Below are positions 25,658-35,195 of a stretch of 64,000 bases of DNA, one piece after another. Each line of letters starts with the position of its first letter. The stretch's first letter is position 1. The notes beneath the pieces were generated by a model. That model was not told the DNA's origin and did not search any database. It saw only the letters and a list, made by a program, of their open reading frames with translations. The stretch spans positions 1 to 64,000 of the forward strand of contig NZ_CACVCC010000008.1 of assembly GCF_902729355.1 (NCBI RefSeq), given 5' to 3'. The position numbers and the translations under genes are program-made. The DNA is from Streptococcus sp. S784/96/1. GTDB lineage: Bacteria; Bacillota; Bacilli; Lactobacillales; Streptococcaceae.

Positions 25658-26925
25658 ATGGATATGAAAAAAGAAAATAGATGTCGTTCTGATCAACGAC
25701 ACAGAAAACGAGGATTTTCAGATTATTTGAAAACTGTTGTAAAAAATATTAAGAGACGTAGGCGGAGAAATCAAAGAAAATCTGGAGTTATTGCAGACTT
25801 GAGAATTCCTAAGGTAAGAGTTACTCAGCTTTTAATTGTATTTTGGCTACTTATTATACCTTTTTTACTTTGGAGGTTTCCCCTAAAGATGAATAGGAAA
25901 GAATCTCAGTTTTTCGCGTATCATGCTAAAGAGGAGGAGGTAGCTCTGATAAATCTGGATATTAAGGAAGTTATCGTGACTCCAACTTTTAAAAGTATGG
26001 AAGCAAAAGAAGCTGTTATAGCTGAAGATTTGCCTTATATGTATTCATTGGGATTGTATTATGATTACAGCCACCTCAGTTTAGAAGAAACGATTAAAAC
26101 GTTTTTATCTGAACAGGGGCTAGATGCTTCTCAAGTTGCGTTCTCTTATAAGTTGCGTTCTCTTATAAGAATTTGAATACAAATGAGACATTTTCATTGA
26201 ATGATACTCAGCCTATGACTGCAGGCTCTACTTATAAGTTGCCACTTGGAATGTTGATTATTGATGAGGTTGAAGCTGGACGTCTTGATATGGCTGAGGA
26301 AGTGTCTTATACAACTATTAACAATATCACTGAGGCGCCTGATTACCCTCTTTACTTAACTGGCTTTGGGGAAACGATGAATTGGACACAGATTCTTGAT
26401 AATGCCCTCATTCATTCTGAAAATACGCCAGCTTATATTATGGCTGATCGTTTGGGAGGGTTTCATGACGCCTATCAAAAAATATCAACATTTGGTCAAT
26501 CAAAGGGAGATATTAAGACCATTGACTATGAAGGAGGTAATAAGACGACCAGTGCTTACTACATACAGGTACTTGATTATCTATGGCAACATAAGGAAAA
26601 GTATGCGCCAATCATTGCTCGATTAGATGCTTCTTTCTCGGGTCAATGGTATGAGCAATATGTTCACTCAGTGCGCATTTCTCAAAAACCAGTTTTTTCT
26701 CAGGAAGCTTTGAATGTGAATGCTATCGTAGAAGAAGAGATTCCTTATATTATTTCGGTTTATACAGCAGGATTTGGTGGAAGCAATGAAAATACAGTAG
26801 AGATGAGTGGGTATGGTCACTATCAATTAGCCTGTCTAGCATATGTCATTAACGAATGGCATAGAGTTAATATGAATCCAGAAAAAGAAATTCCTAAAGT
26901 GGAGATAACACTAGAAAATAATTGA
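25658..26925 (+). pseudogene. Serine hydrolase (class A beta-lactamase/penicillin-binding-like), interrupted by a 17-bp duplication
   Basis: The first frame (to 26176) starts with a very basic segment (RRRRRNQRK), one membrane helix (VTQLLIVFWLLIIPFLLW, about residues 56-73) and an extracellular domain. The second frame carries AGSTYKLPLGMLI, the SxxK catalytic motif, and TGFGETMNWTQILDNALIHSEN, a typical class A-like fold. Bases 26134-26150 are repeated exactly at 26151-26167. Removing one 17-base copy joins the frames as QVAFSYKNLNTNETF and gives one protein of about 416 aa. The duplication thus separates the anchor from the catalytic part. The ancestral role was probably wall remodelling or beta-lactam interaction; this is not proven. 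Confidence 0.8.
26134..26167 (+). repeat. Exact 17-bp tandem duplication
   Basis: AGTTGCGTTCTCTTATA occurs twice head to tail. Because 17 is not a multiple of three, it shifts the frame of the surrounding serine-hydrolase gene. Confidence 0.95.
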
Positions 26926-26949
26926 TTTTTGGTGATGGGAACTAACTAG

Positions 26950-26978
26950 GAGGTTGCTTTTGCAGTCTCTTTTTTTTG
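26950..26978 (+). terminator. Terminator before murD
   Basis: GAGGTTGC / GCAGTCTC with two G-T pairs, TTTT loop and an eight-T tail. Confidence 0.6.
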
Positions 26979-27071
26979 ATTTTATGTGCAGCTCTAGCCT
27001 TTATCTTGAAAAATACCCTTATAAAAGGTAAAATAAATAGGATATAAATGATAGAATGGACTTGTTGTGGC

Positions 27072-28436
27072 ATGAAACAGATCACAGATTTTAAAAATAA
27101 AAAAGTACTTGTATTAGGTTTAGCACGATCAGGAGAAGCAGCAGCACGGCTTTTAGCAAGTCTTGGAGCTATTGTGACGGTTAATGATGGCAAACCATTC
27201 AATGAAAATCCATCAGCACAGGCTCTCCTTGAAGAAGGAATTAAGGTTGTTTGTGGCAGCCATCCTATCGAACTTTTGGATGAAAATTTTGAAGTCATGG
27301 TAAAAAATCCAGGGATTCGTTACGATAACCCAATGGTGGCTCGTGCACTTGAAAAAGGTATTCCAGTGTGGACTGAGGTTGAACTAGCTTACCTTATTTC
27401 GGAGGCGCAGATTGTTGCTATTACAGGTTCAAATGGTAAGACAACAACAACAACAATGATTGCTGAGGTGTTTAATCATGGTGGAAAGTCTGCACTTTTA
27501 TCTGGAAATATTGGGTTTCCAGCCTCTGAAGTAGCAGTTACTGCCACAGCAAAAGATACCCTTATTATGGAGTTATCTTCCTTCCAACTTATGGGCATCA
27601 ATAATTTTCATCCTCATATTGCGTTGATTACTAATTTGATGCCGACACACATTGACTATCATGGTGATTTTGATGCTTATGTTGAAGCAAAGTGGAACAT
27701 GCAAAATCGCATGACCGAAGAAGATTTTGTTGTTCTTAATTTTAATCAAGACTTGGCTAAAGAGCTAGCGCAAAAAACACAGGCTATAGTTGTCCCATTT
27801 TCAACGACAGAAAAAGTAGATGGTGCATATCTTTATGATGAGACACTTTATTATAAAAATGAGGCAATCATGTTAGCAGCTGAAATCGGTGTTCCTGGTT
27901 CGCATAATGTGGAAAATGCCCTAGCAACTATTGCTGTGGCTAAATTATCGGGCATTTCAAATCAAGTTATCAAAGAAGCTCTTGTGTCCTTTGGGGGTGT
28001 CAAACACCGTCTTCAATATGTTGGAGAAATTCAAGGGGTTAAATTTTATAACGATTCGAAATCAACTAATATTTTAGCCACACAAAAAGCTCTGTCTGGT
28101 TTTGATAATGCCAAAACAATATTAATTGCAGGAGGCTTGGATCGTGGTAATGAATTTGATGAACTTGTCCCTGATATTGAGGGACTTAAGTTGCTGGTTG
28201 TTCTTGGAGAATCAGCAACTCGTGTTAAAAGAGCAGCTCAAAAAGCAGGTGTAAGGACGCTTGACGCTAAAGACATAGCTGATGCTACTCGAATCGCCTT
28301 TGAACAAGCGCAAGCAGGTGAGTTTGTTCTCCTTAGTCCAGCAAATGCAAGCTGGGATATGTATAAAAATTTTGAAGTACGTGGCGATGAGTTTATCGCT
28401 AGCTTTGAAGAATTAACCTTAAACAATAGCAGATAA
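27072..28436 (+). CDS. murD: UDP-N-acetylmuramoyl-L-alanine--D-glutamate ligase
   Basis: 454-aa cytoplasmic Mur ligase adding D-Glu to UDP-MurNAc-L-Ala in peptidoglycan precursor synthesis. N-terminal Rossmann domain ([17 protein letters not shown]), ATP-binding [12 protein letters not shown] near residue 118, [13 protein letters not shown], and the C-terminal [13 protein letters not shown] and [11 protein letters not shown] are all present. The start at 27072 ([11 protein letters not shown]) matches streptococcal relatives; an ATG 24 bases earlier is less likely. It heads the murD-murG-ftsQ cluster. Confidence 0.96.
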   Translation: MKQITDFKNKKVLVLGLARSGEAAARLLASLGAIVTVNDGKPFNENPSAQALLEEGIKVVCGSHPIELLDENFEVMVKNPGIRYDNPMVARALEKGIPVWTEVELAYLISEAQIVAITGSNGKTTTTTMIAEVFNHGGKSALLSGNIGFPASEVAVTATAKDTLIMELSSFQLMGINNFHPHIALITNLMPTHIDYHGDFDAYVEAKWNMQNRMTEEDFVVLNFNQDLAKELAQKTQAIVVPFSTTEKVDGAYLYDETLYYKNEAIMLAAEIGVPGSHNVENALATIAVAKLSGISNQVIKEALVSFGGVKHRLQYVGEIQGVKFYNDSKSTNILATQKALSGFDNAKTILIAGGLDRGNEFDELVPDIEGLKLLVVLGESATRVKRAAQKAGVRTLDAKDIADATRIAFEQAQAGEFVLLSPANASWDMYKNFEVRGDEFIASFEELTLNNSR

Positions 28437-28525
28437 TTAAAAATGGTAAAATAACACGTTTTCTTGCAAGTGTAGAGAGCGGTTAGGTTAATGCTCTTTA
28501 GGTGGTAGGAAGGCAAAGAAAAAAT

Positions 28526-29590
28526 ATGATGGCAAAAAAAATTGTATTTACTGGTGGCGGGACAGTTGGTCATGTTACACTTAATCTTATTTTAATTCCT
28601 AAGTTTATCGAAGACGGGTGGGAAGTTCACTATATTGGTGATAAAAATGGCATTGAGCACAAAGAAATTGAAAAATTAGGTCTTAATGTAACGTTCCATT
28701 CGATTGCAACAGGAAAACTTCGTCGCTATTTTTCATGGCAAAATATACTAGATATTTTTAAGGTTGCTTGGGGAGTCTTACAGTCATTTATTATCTTAGC
28801 TAGGATAAGACCACAGGCACTTTTCTCTAAAGGAGGATTTGTATCTGTTCCCCCCGTTGTAGCGGCTAAGAGTTTGCGTATTCCGGTATTTATTCACGAA
28901 TCAGATTTATCTATGGGGTTGGCCAATAAAATTGCTTATAAATTTGCGACGACAATGTACACCACTTTTGAACAGGCAGAAGGGCTTGTTAAAACACAAC
29001 ATGTTGGTGCAATTACTAAAGTCGGTAAGGCTAAACCATTTGAACAGGGACAGCTTGACCAGATTAAAGAACAATTTGATACTGGTAAAATAACCTTGTT
29101 ATTTATTGGTGGGTCAGCAGGTGCTAGAGTTTTTAATGAGTTTATCAACCAGCATGATTTGACAAATGATTTTAATATCATCAATATTTCTGGAGATGAA
29201 AGCCTTAATACCTTATCACAAAATTTGTATCGTATCCATTATGTAACGGATTTATATCAACCTTTGATGGATTTGGCTGATGTAGTTGTCACGCGTGGAG
29301 GCTCAAATACCATATTTGAATTGGTTGCCATGCAAAAACTTCATGTGATTGTACCGCTTGGAAAAGATGCTTCACGCGGTGATCAGCTGGAAAATGCGGC
29401 ATATTTTGTGGAAAAAGGCTACGCTGAACAATTACTTGAGTCTGACTTAACAGTAGATAACTTAAAAGAGAAAGTTGCTCTGCTATTGTCTCAAAAAGAA
29501 AACTATCAAGAGGCTATGGCAAATTCAAAAGAAATTACCTCTCCAGAAGATTTCTATACAGTCTTGAGTAATGCCGTTGAAGGGAAGTAA
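28526..29590 (+). CDS. murG: UDP-GlcNAc:undecaprenyl-pyrophosphoryl-MurNAc-pentapeptide GlcNAc transferase
   Basis: 354-aa peripheral membrane glycosyltransferase that makes lipid II from lipid I. GT-B fold features: the N-terminal [62 protein letters not shown], and [14 protein letters not shown] near residue 260 for UDP-GlcNAc binding. GGAAGG lies upstream of tandem ATGs at 28526/28529. The murD-murG gap is 89 bases; murG abuts ftsQ with no gap. Confidence 0.96.
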   Translation: MMAKKIVFTGGGTVGHVTLNLILIPKFIEDGWEVHYIGDKNGIEHKEIEKLGLNVTFHSIATGKLRRYFSWQNILDIFKVAWGVLQSFIILARIRPQALFSKGGFVSVPPVVAAKSLRIPVFIHESDLSMGLANKIAYKFATTMYTTFEQAEGLVKTQHVGAITKVGKAKPFEQGQLDQIKEQFDTGKITLLFIGGSAGARVFNEFINQHDLTNDFNIINISGDESLNTLSQNLYRIHYVTDLYQPLMDLADVVVTRGGSNTIFELVAMQKLHVIVPLGKDASRGDQLENAAYFVEKGYAEQLLESDLTVDNLKEKVALLLSQKENYQEAMANSKEITSPEDFYTVLSNAVEGK

Positions 29591-30871
29591 ATGACTAAAG
29601 AAAATGAAATGTTAGAGCCTGAAAAGTCAACTGAAAAAACGGAATGGCAGAAACGCCATGAAGAGTTTGTGGCGAGAAAGGCAACTAAAAAAATAGAAGA
29701 AGACAAACTGCTGACAGAAAAGAAAGCAGAATCATTAGAAGAGGAAAAGGAACTTTCAGGTGAAGAGATTTCTTCCGAGCCTTTTGAAAAGGAAACTCAG
29801 GAAGAGCCTCTTAATGAGGAGGATGCAACCGAGGAGCTGGAAGTAGAATCTGAGCTAGAAGATATTCCAAATGAAGAGCCAGAGGCAGGGCTTTCTGAAA
29901 TCACTGAAGTGAAAAATTCATCTGATAAGAATTCGATAGATGATAAGTTGTTAAAACAACAGCTCAAGGCTGATAAAAAGGCAAAACGCTTGGAGCAACG
30001 TCTTCAAACCCGTCCCTTACGGCTAGCGAAGGTAAAAGTGGCTTCAATAACTTTTGTAGCGCTGATCACGATTATTATTTCAGGTTTCATTCTTAGCCCG
30101 TACAGCAAAAAGAAAATCTTTAACGTAACTGGATTAGAGCATGTTGATCGGAATGCCATTTTGATTTCTACGGGAATTCAAAAATCTGATTATATTAGTA
30201 CTGTTTTTTTCAAGAAAAAGTCAACGGAACAAGCTATTTTGGCTGCCAATCCATGGGTGAAACAAGCAACTATCAGTTACCGTTTTCCTAATGTTTTTGA
30301 TGTTACCATTATAGAAAATCGCATTATTGCCTATGCTCAGACAGAATCAGGTTACCAACCTGTTCTTGAAAATGGTGTCCGTATGCCGGTTATTTCAGAA
30401 TCTCAGTTACCAGAGCATTTTTTGACGGTTAATTTGACTGATGAAAAAGCGGTGCAATCTTTGGTTGTGCAACTGGCTAAATTAGATGAAAAATTGGTTG
30501 CTAATATTCAAGTTGTGAATCCAGTGACTGATGCAGCCACAAAGGATTTAATTCTTTTAGAAGTTAAAGATGGACATCGTATTCGCGTCCCTCTTTCTCA
30601 AATTGATGTTAAATTACCATTTTATGCCAAAATTGCAGGCAAACTGACTTCACCTAGTATTATTGATATGGAAGTTGGGATTTTCACAACAAATGAGACT
30701 ATAGAAGCAACCATGGCACAGGAAAAAGTAGAACGTGAGGAAGCTAAGAAGAAGGCAGAAGAAGAGGCTAAGAAATCTGAAAAATCAGCTGAAGATGGCG
30801 ACAATTCAGAAGAAGGAACTTTAGAAAATCCCGAGGAAACGACTAGCCAAGAAGCTTTAAGTTCAGAATAA
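29591..30871 (+). CDS. divIB: Cell division protein DivIB/FtsQ, C-terminus shortened by a stop
   Basis: 426-aa single-pass divisome protein. It has a long acidic, Glu-rich cytoplasmic N-terminus (about 150 residues), a membrane helix (VASITFVALITIIISGFIL, about 152-170), a POTRA domain (FNVTGLEHVDRNAILISTGI...) and the beta domain, ending in an Ala/Glu/Lys-rich tail. Immediately after the TAA at 30869-30871 the same frame stays open for 16 more codons of the same composition (EELSETEATSTEMKSQ) and ends at 30920-30922, so the present stop looks like a nonsense mutation (GAA to TAA is one base). The lost tail is low-complexity and probably dispensable. Confidence 0.92.
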   Translation: MTKENEMLEPEKSTEKTEWQKRHEEFVARKATKKIEEDKLLTEKKAESLEEEKELSGEEISSEPFEKETQEEPLNEEDATEELEVESELEDIPNEEPEAGLSEITEVKNSSDKNSIDDKLLKQQLKADKKAKRLEQRLQTRPLRLAKVKVASITFVALITIIISGFILSPYSKKKIFNVTGLEHVDRNAILISTGIQKSDYISTVFFKKKSTEQAILAANPWVKQATISYRFPNVFDVTIIENRIIAYAQTESGYQPVLENGVRMPVISESQLPEHFLTVNLTDEKAVQSLVVQLAKLDEKLVANIQVVNPVTDAATKDLILLEVKDGHRIRVPLSQIDVKLPFYAKIAGKLTSPSIIDMEVGIFTTNETIEATMAQEKVEREEAKKKAEEEAKKSEKSAEDGDNSEEGTLENPEETTSQEALSSE

Positions 30872-30939
30872 GAAGAACTGTCAGAAACTGAAGCAACTAG
30901 TACAGAAATGAAAAGTCAATAAGAAAATATACTCATTTG

Positions 30940-30966
30940 AACTCTCTTGAAAAAGGGAGTTTTTAT
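30940..30966 (+). terminator. Terminator of the mur/div cluster
   Basis: AACTCTC / GGGAGTT with loop TTGAAAAA, then TTTTATTT. Confidence 0.65.
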
Positions 30967-31027
30967 TTATAATCAATTTGCATTTTTTTATGAAAACGTT
31001 ATAATGATAGCAAAACGAGGTGATTTC

Positions 31028-31924
31028 ATGGAAAAGAAGCTTTTTAAATATAAGATGCCAGTCCTCCTCCTTCTGACTTTATTTGGCGGTAGATTTTTTC
31101 TCAGTCAACCTAATGGAGGAAAAGAAAATAATCAGAATAATCAGCTGATCCAGGCAGAAAATTCGACAACATCTGAAAATGCCAAAATAGAGGATACTAC
31201 TAAAGTTACGACAGGGACGACTACAACTGCAAGTTCTGAATCGACAATAGAAAAAAGTAGCGAGACAACAGACACACAAGATGTTCTGCAAACAGATGTT
31301 GCTAGTAGCAAGGCTACTAAACAAATGACTGAGACTACCATAAGTGCACCTCAATCAAGTAGCACATCTCAAGGAGGGCAAAAGGTTAGGTTAAATGTCA
31401 TGCATCAACTTCAGAGAACGGCAACTTCCTGTGCCCCAACTACAGTCAGCATGCTCCTAGCTTATAAAGGCATAGATATTAGCCAAGAAATTTTGGCAGA
31501 CCAGATGGGAACGGATAATTCCTTTGGGACTCATAATAGCGATGCTATTGGAGTCTTAAATCGTCATCTCTTTGGCTATGATGTTCCTGGAAATGGACAG
31601 GCAGGTTATCGCCTAGCAACAGTTACCAATCCGGAGGCGGATAAGGCCCTTTTCAAAGAAAGGCTTAAGCAAAACATTGACGATGATTATCCAATGTACT
31701 ATACCATAGAACTGTCAACCCTTTACCCTAATATAAAGGCAGAGCATAATGTCCTTGGAGTAGGTTATCAGCTCAATGCTGCAGGAAATGATATTGAGTA
31801 CGTTTACTACCTGGACCCAGCTCCGTCTATACAGGATCCCGTCTATGGTGGATTGAAAAAAATTACGGTTGAAGAATTGCTCTACTCAACCAGTGTCTGT
31901 GTGGAACCCAATTACGGATGGTAA
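31028..31924 (+). CDS. Exported C39-like peptidase family protein
   Basis: 298 aa, start at ATG 31028 after CGAGGTGAT. An N-terminal hydrophobic segment (MPVLLLLTLFGGRFFLS, about residues 10-26) without a lipobox Cys, then a Thr/Ser-rich spacer to about residue 115. The catalytic part is a C39_2-type papain-like domain: HQLQRTATSCAPTTVSMLLAY (active-site Cys near 138), AEHNVLGVGY (His near 245) and YYLDPAP (Asp near 262). Family members cut double-glycine leaders or are uncharacterised surface proteins. A promoter TTGCAT-N16-TATAAT lies at about 30978-31005. The gene stands alone between terminators. Confidence 0.8.
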   Translation: MEKKLFKYKMPVLLLLTLFGGRFFLSQPNGGKENNQNNQLIQAENSTTSENAKIEDTTKVTTGTTTTASSESTIEKSSETTDTQDVLQTDVASSKATKQMTETTISAPQSSSTSQGGQKVRLNVMHQLQRTATSCAPTTVSMLLAYKGIDISQEILADQMGTDNSFGTHNSDAIGVLNRHLFGYDVPGNGQAGYRLATVTNPEADKALFKERLKQNIDDDYPMYYTIELSTLYPNIKAEHNVLGVGYQLNAAGNDIEYVYYLDPAPSIQDPVYGGLKKITVEELLYSTSVCVEPNYGW

Positions 31925-31936
31925 GAAATAGCAAAG

Positions 31937-31969
31937 AAAATCCCCAGAAAATTTTTCCGGGGATGTTTT
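31937..31969. terminator. Bidirectional terminator
   Basis: AATCCCC / GGGGAT with an inner AGAAAATTTTTCC dyad and T-run; separates the C39 gene from the convergent DUF4956 gene. Confidence 0.75.
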
Positions 31970-31977
31970 TGGTCTCT

Positions 31978-32658
31978 TTACAAGTTCTTGCGTTTTTTAG
32001 CTTCAGTGGTCAATTTAAAGTCTGAAACCTCTAGAACCTCAAGGAGGTGTTGGCTGAGGTTGAAGTCATCGTTTGGTGATAAGAGCTCAACTTCATAGGC
32101 CAGTTTAAGGTTACTACTTTTTTTGCCGCTTTTAACTGAGATCAGCTCAATGGCAGAGCAATATTTCTCGAGTGCAGCCTGAAGCTGCTTTTCCAGGTTC
32201 TGATCCTGAGCTAGGCTCAAAGTTAGGTGACGACGGGTCTGTAAGGGTAGCTTGCTCTGCCCTTTTTCTAAGAGAAACCAAATAGCAAGAATTAGGATGG
32301 TGGTGATGAGGGCAAGTAGCAAGTAACCTGTCCCTGCAGCAAGTCCGATAATCATAGAGATGAAGATGGCTAGGAGTTCACGAGAGCCGCTGGTCGCTGA
32401 ACGGAAGCGAATTAGTGAGAAAGTTCCGGCAACGGCAATACTAGTCCCTAGACTGCCGTTGACTAAGAAGATTACCAGGGTCATGAGACTGGGGAGTAGG
32501 GTAAGTGTGATGATGAACTCCCGAGTATAGAGGGTCCGGTACTTGTAAACATAGGATAGAGCAAGTCCTAAAATAAGACTGACTCCTAGGGCCATAAAGA
32601 GGAGAAAGGGGTCCACAGAACTGCTAGTGGTTTGGAAAATGCTGTCAAAAATGGTCAT
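31978..32658 (-). CDS. DUF4956 membrane protein
   Basis: 226 aa. Four hydrophobic spans in the first 130 residues (including FLLFMALGVSLILGLALSYV and FIITLTLLPSLMTLVIFLV), with the family's GTFSLIRFRSATSGSRELLAIF segment between spans, then a cytoplasmic C-terminal domain of about 95 residues (TLSLAQDQNLEKQLQAALEKY...). Members are nearly always paired with a VTC-type polyphosphate-polymerase-like protein, as here: the two genes abut, TAG followed by ATG. Its biochemical role is unknown; a transport or scaffold role for the partner's product is a guess. Confidence 0.85.
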   Translation of the reverse strand: MTIFDSIFQTTSSSVDPFLLFMALGVSLILGLALSYVYKYRTLYTREFIITLTLLPSLMTLVIFLVNGSLGTSIAVAGTFSLIRFRSATSGSRELLAIFISMIIGLAAGTGYLLLALITTILILAIWFLLEKGQSKLPLQTRRHLTLSLAQDQNLEKQLQAALEKYCSAIELISVKSGKKSSNLKLAYEVELLSPNDDFNLSQHLLEVLEVSDFKLTTEAKKRKNL

Positions 32659-33420
32659 CTAGGCACCTACGCTTTCTTTCTTAACTTTTGCTTGTGGCTG
32701 ATAATCTAAACCTTGTGATCTATGATAGGCACAGGAATATTTAGAAAACTTCATCTTAACCAAACCATGTTTTTCTAAGATTTCCTTCAGCCATTCAGGT
32801 TTATCCTTACTGGCCTTGATTTCCATAACCATCTGGTTATCTTCTAATAAAGGAAGGCCTTCTGTTCCAGCACTTAAGTCAACATCAAAATCGCGGTAAC
32901 GGAGGTTACGGTCAAAGGTAATCCTTACTTTATTGACCAACTTTTTCTTTTGTTTAAGCGAGAAACGATCATAGTAGATATAGATACGGGGTTCAAGTCC
33001 AGGATAGCGCTGGCCTAAGGCATTGATTTCTTGAATCAAAGCTCCATCAGTCATTGATTTGTCGGCTTCACCAGAGGTCAATAACCTATTGATTGCCTCA
33101 GGTTTTGAAACGAGTCTAAACTTGTGACCAATCCCTTCAGAATCTTTCTGTTTTATTTCCAAGAAGGCCGGGCAATCCTTGCTAGGATTTGCAGAATAGC
33201 TGCGCATTCTAATTTTTTCACGTAGATTCTTTTTTGCCAAGGCATCTTTGATAAGATCAAAATCAGGAGTGTCATAATAAATGTTACTGATAGTAGAGGT
33301 TGGGTAGTCATCTTCTTTTAAATAAACTTTTAAATCTTTTAGAAGCTCATCGAGTTGTTCTTTTTTGACAATGTATTTTGTCTCTACTCGTTTAAATTGT
33401 GTTTGAATCTTTTCAGTCAT
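32659..33420 (-). CDS. VTC-domain (polyphosphate polymerase-like) protein
   Basis: 253 aa with the triphosphate-tunnel fold of the VTC domain. Charged strands expected to line the tunnel are visible: FKRVETKYIVKKEQ (residues about 9-22), NIYYDTPDF, REKIRMRSY, PAFLEIKQKD, RIYIYYDRFS, KVRITFDRNLRYRDF and MVMEIKASKDKPEWL. Eukaryotic VTC4 makes polyphosphate from ATP; bacterial stand-alone versions are annotated by homology only. No signal peptide. It is divergent from the beta-helix lipoprotein and coupled to DUF4956, forming a recurrent three-gene locus. Confidence 0.85.
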   Translation of the reverse strand: MTEKIQTQFKRVETKYIVKKEQLDELLKDLKVYLKEDDYPTSTISNIYYDTPDFDLIKDALAKKNLREKIRMRSYSANPSKDCPAFLEIKQKDSEGIGHKFRLVSKPEAINRLLTSGEADKSMTDGALIQEINALGQRYPGLEPRIYIYYDRFSLKQKKKLVNKVRITFDRNLRYRDFDVDLSAGTEGLPLLEDNQMVMEIKASKDKPEWLKEILEKHGLVKMKFSKYSCAYHRSQGLDYQPQAKVKKESVGA

Positions 33421-33527
33421 TTGAATCCTCCTCTTATATTCATATTGGTAATGGATGAGTTAGCTGACAGATTTAGTCAGGTCTTACTCTCCAGATTGCT
33501 TTCTGAAACTAACTATAAGGGAGAAAA

Positions 33528-33593
33528 CTGAAAGTTTTATTAAAAAATAGCAGAGCAAAAATCATTTTAAGTTTTCTTTATGAAAACTTTCAG
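33528..33593. promoter_or_regulatory. Long-spaced inverted repeat in the divergent promoter region
   Basis: CTGAAAGTTTT (33528-33538) and AAAACTTTCAG (33583-33593) are exact inverted copies, 44 bases apart, between the VTC operon and the lipoprotein gene. They could be paired binding sites of a shared regulator or one large hairpin. Confidence 0.5.
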
Positions 33594-33651
33594 CCAAGTT
33601 TCAGATTTGACCGGTAAACTTAACCTATTCAAATGAAATGAGGGCAAGATT

Positions 33652-34926
33652 ATGCTAAAAACAACACAAAAGAAAGTAGTTTTCACCAGTTTAACAGCTC
33701 TGCTTTTATTGACAGCTTGCTCAAGCAAACAAGCGGCGAGTCAATCAAGCAGTCAAACCACTACAAGTGAAACGGTGATGACAAGTATCAGTACTCCGAC
33801 TAGCAGTATTAGTGCAAATTCTGATCATTTTACCAATACGGATTTAACGGATAGCTATGATGAATCGACGGCTGCAACCATTACTTTATCGGTAACAAAT
33901 GCTGCCATATCTGGAGATGGCGTTTCTGTATCTGGTTCAACGGTAACCATTTCAACATCTGGAACCTATATCATTTCAGGTGAGAGTGAAGACATGCAAA
34001 TCCTAGTCGAAGCCTCTGATGCAGATAAGGTTCAATTAGTCTTGAACGGTGTCACCATGAAGGGAAGCGATGCTTTGATCGCTGTTAAGGAGGCTGATAA
34101 GGTTGTTATCACAACAGCAGCTGGAACTATAAATACAATTGAAGATTCTAATCATTCCACTGATGACTACAGCGCAGCTATTTACAGTAAAAGCGATTTA
34201 ACCTTTAACGGTTCAGGAAGCTTGACAGTCACAGGAAACTATAATAATGCTATCAAGGGTAATGATGATGTCAAGTTTACTGGCGGAACTTACACGATTA
34301 CATCAACTGTTAAGCATGCCATTTCTGCCAATGATGCCTTAAATATTGTGAATTCTGACATGACCTTGACAGCGGCAGAAGATGCCATTCACTCAGATAA
34401 TGATGAAGACACGGAGCTTGGTAATATCTATATTGAGTCTGGAAATATTACTATTAATGCAGGGGATGACGCTATCCATGCTTCAAATATCCTCACCATT
34501 GATAATGGAACGATTGATATCCAGTCATGTGTCGAAGGAATCGAAGGGAAGACTGTTACCATCAATGATGGAAGCATTAAGATTGTTTCTTCAGATGATG
34601 GTATTAACGGTAGCGACTGGGCTTCGACTGCAGGTGAGATGCAAAAGCAAGAAGGTGTCTCAGTTACCATCAATGGTGGTAATATCACTATTGATATGGC
34701 TCAAGGAGATACGGATGCCATTGATTCCAACGGAGATTTGACCATCACAGGAGGTACTGTAACCATTACCGGACAGTCAGCTTTCGACTATGATGGAACT
34801 GGAAAATATACTGGTGGGACCCTAATAGTTAATGGCAAAACTGTGACAGACCTTACCCAAACTGGTCCAGGTGCCATGGCTGGTTTCGGAGCAGGAGCAC
34901 CAGGACAAGGCGGTCGTGGTTTCTAA
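33652..34926 (+). CDS. Lipoprotein with DUF4353/Cthe_2159-type carbohydrate-binding beta-helix
   Basis: 424 aa, with lipobox LTAC (Cys23) after a typical signal and a Ser/Thr-rich linker to about residue 60. The body is a right-handed beta-helix of repeated short strands with Gly/Asn/Asp turns (NGVTMKGSDALI, GSGSLTVTGNYNNAIKGND, VKHAISANDALNI, EDAIHSDNDED, DDAIHASNILTID), ending in a Gly-rich GAGAPGQGGRGF tail. Relatives bind acidic polysaccharides and calcium. Divergent from the VTC/DUF4956 pair, with which this family often co-occurs. AAATGAGGG precedes the ATG. Confidence 0.8.
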   Translation: MLKTTQKKVVFTSLTALLLLTACSSKQAASQSSSQTTTSETVMTSISTPTSSISANSDHFTNTDLTDSYDESTAATITLSVTNAAISGDGVSVSGSTVTISTSGTYIISGESEDMQILVEASDADKVQLVLNGVTMKGSDALIAVKEADKVVITTAAGTINTIEDSNHSTDDYSAAIYSKSDLTFNGSGSLTVTGNYNNAIKGNDDVKFTGGTYTITSTVKHAISANDALNIVNSDMTLTAAEDAIHSDNDEDTELGNIYIESGNITINAGDDAIHASNILTIDNGTIDIQSCVEGIEGKTVTINDGSIKIVSSDDGINGSDWASTAGEMQKQEGVSVTINGGNITIDMAQGDTDAIDSNGDLTITGGTVTITGQSAFDYDGTGKYTGGTLIVNGKTVTDLTQTGPGAMAGFGAGAPGQGGRGF

Positions 34927-34935
34927 ATATGATTA

Positions 34936-34961
34936 AAGGCTACCTAAGGGTAGTCTTTTTG
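34936..34961 (+). terminator. Terminator of the beta-helix lipoprotein gene
   Basis: AGGCTACC-TAA-GGGTAGTCTTTTT; one G-T pair. Confidence 0.7.
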
Positions 34962-35103
34962 CTGACTTTAGGTTAGAATAAGAAAGGAAGGCCCTTCTTG
35001 CTATCGCTCTATTTTTTAGGCAGAGCTTTTATAGCTTGCTTTGTTCAAATTTTTAGATAAAATAGAATAAAATGTGATATAAAAGGGATAACAATCTATA
35101 AAA

Positions 35104-35116
35104 AAAAACGAACAAT
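35104..35116 (+). promoter_or_regulatory. PurR box upstream of fhs
   Basis: AAAAACGAACAAT differs at one base from the lactococcal/streptococcal PurBox AWWWCCGAACWWT. It lies about 60 bases upstream of the likely start from TATAAT (35163-35168). PurR activates purine and one-carbon genes in this group. Confidence 0.5.
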
Positions 35117-35195
35117 TATCACATTAGGTGCAAACAACACGTGTTTTTTAACCTGGGTCTGTTATAATAGATTTATTAAATTTGCGAGGTGTCTC

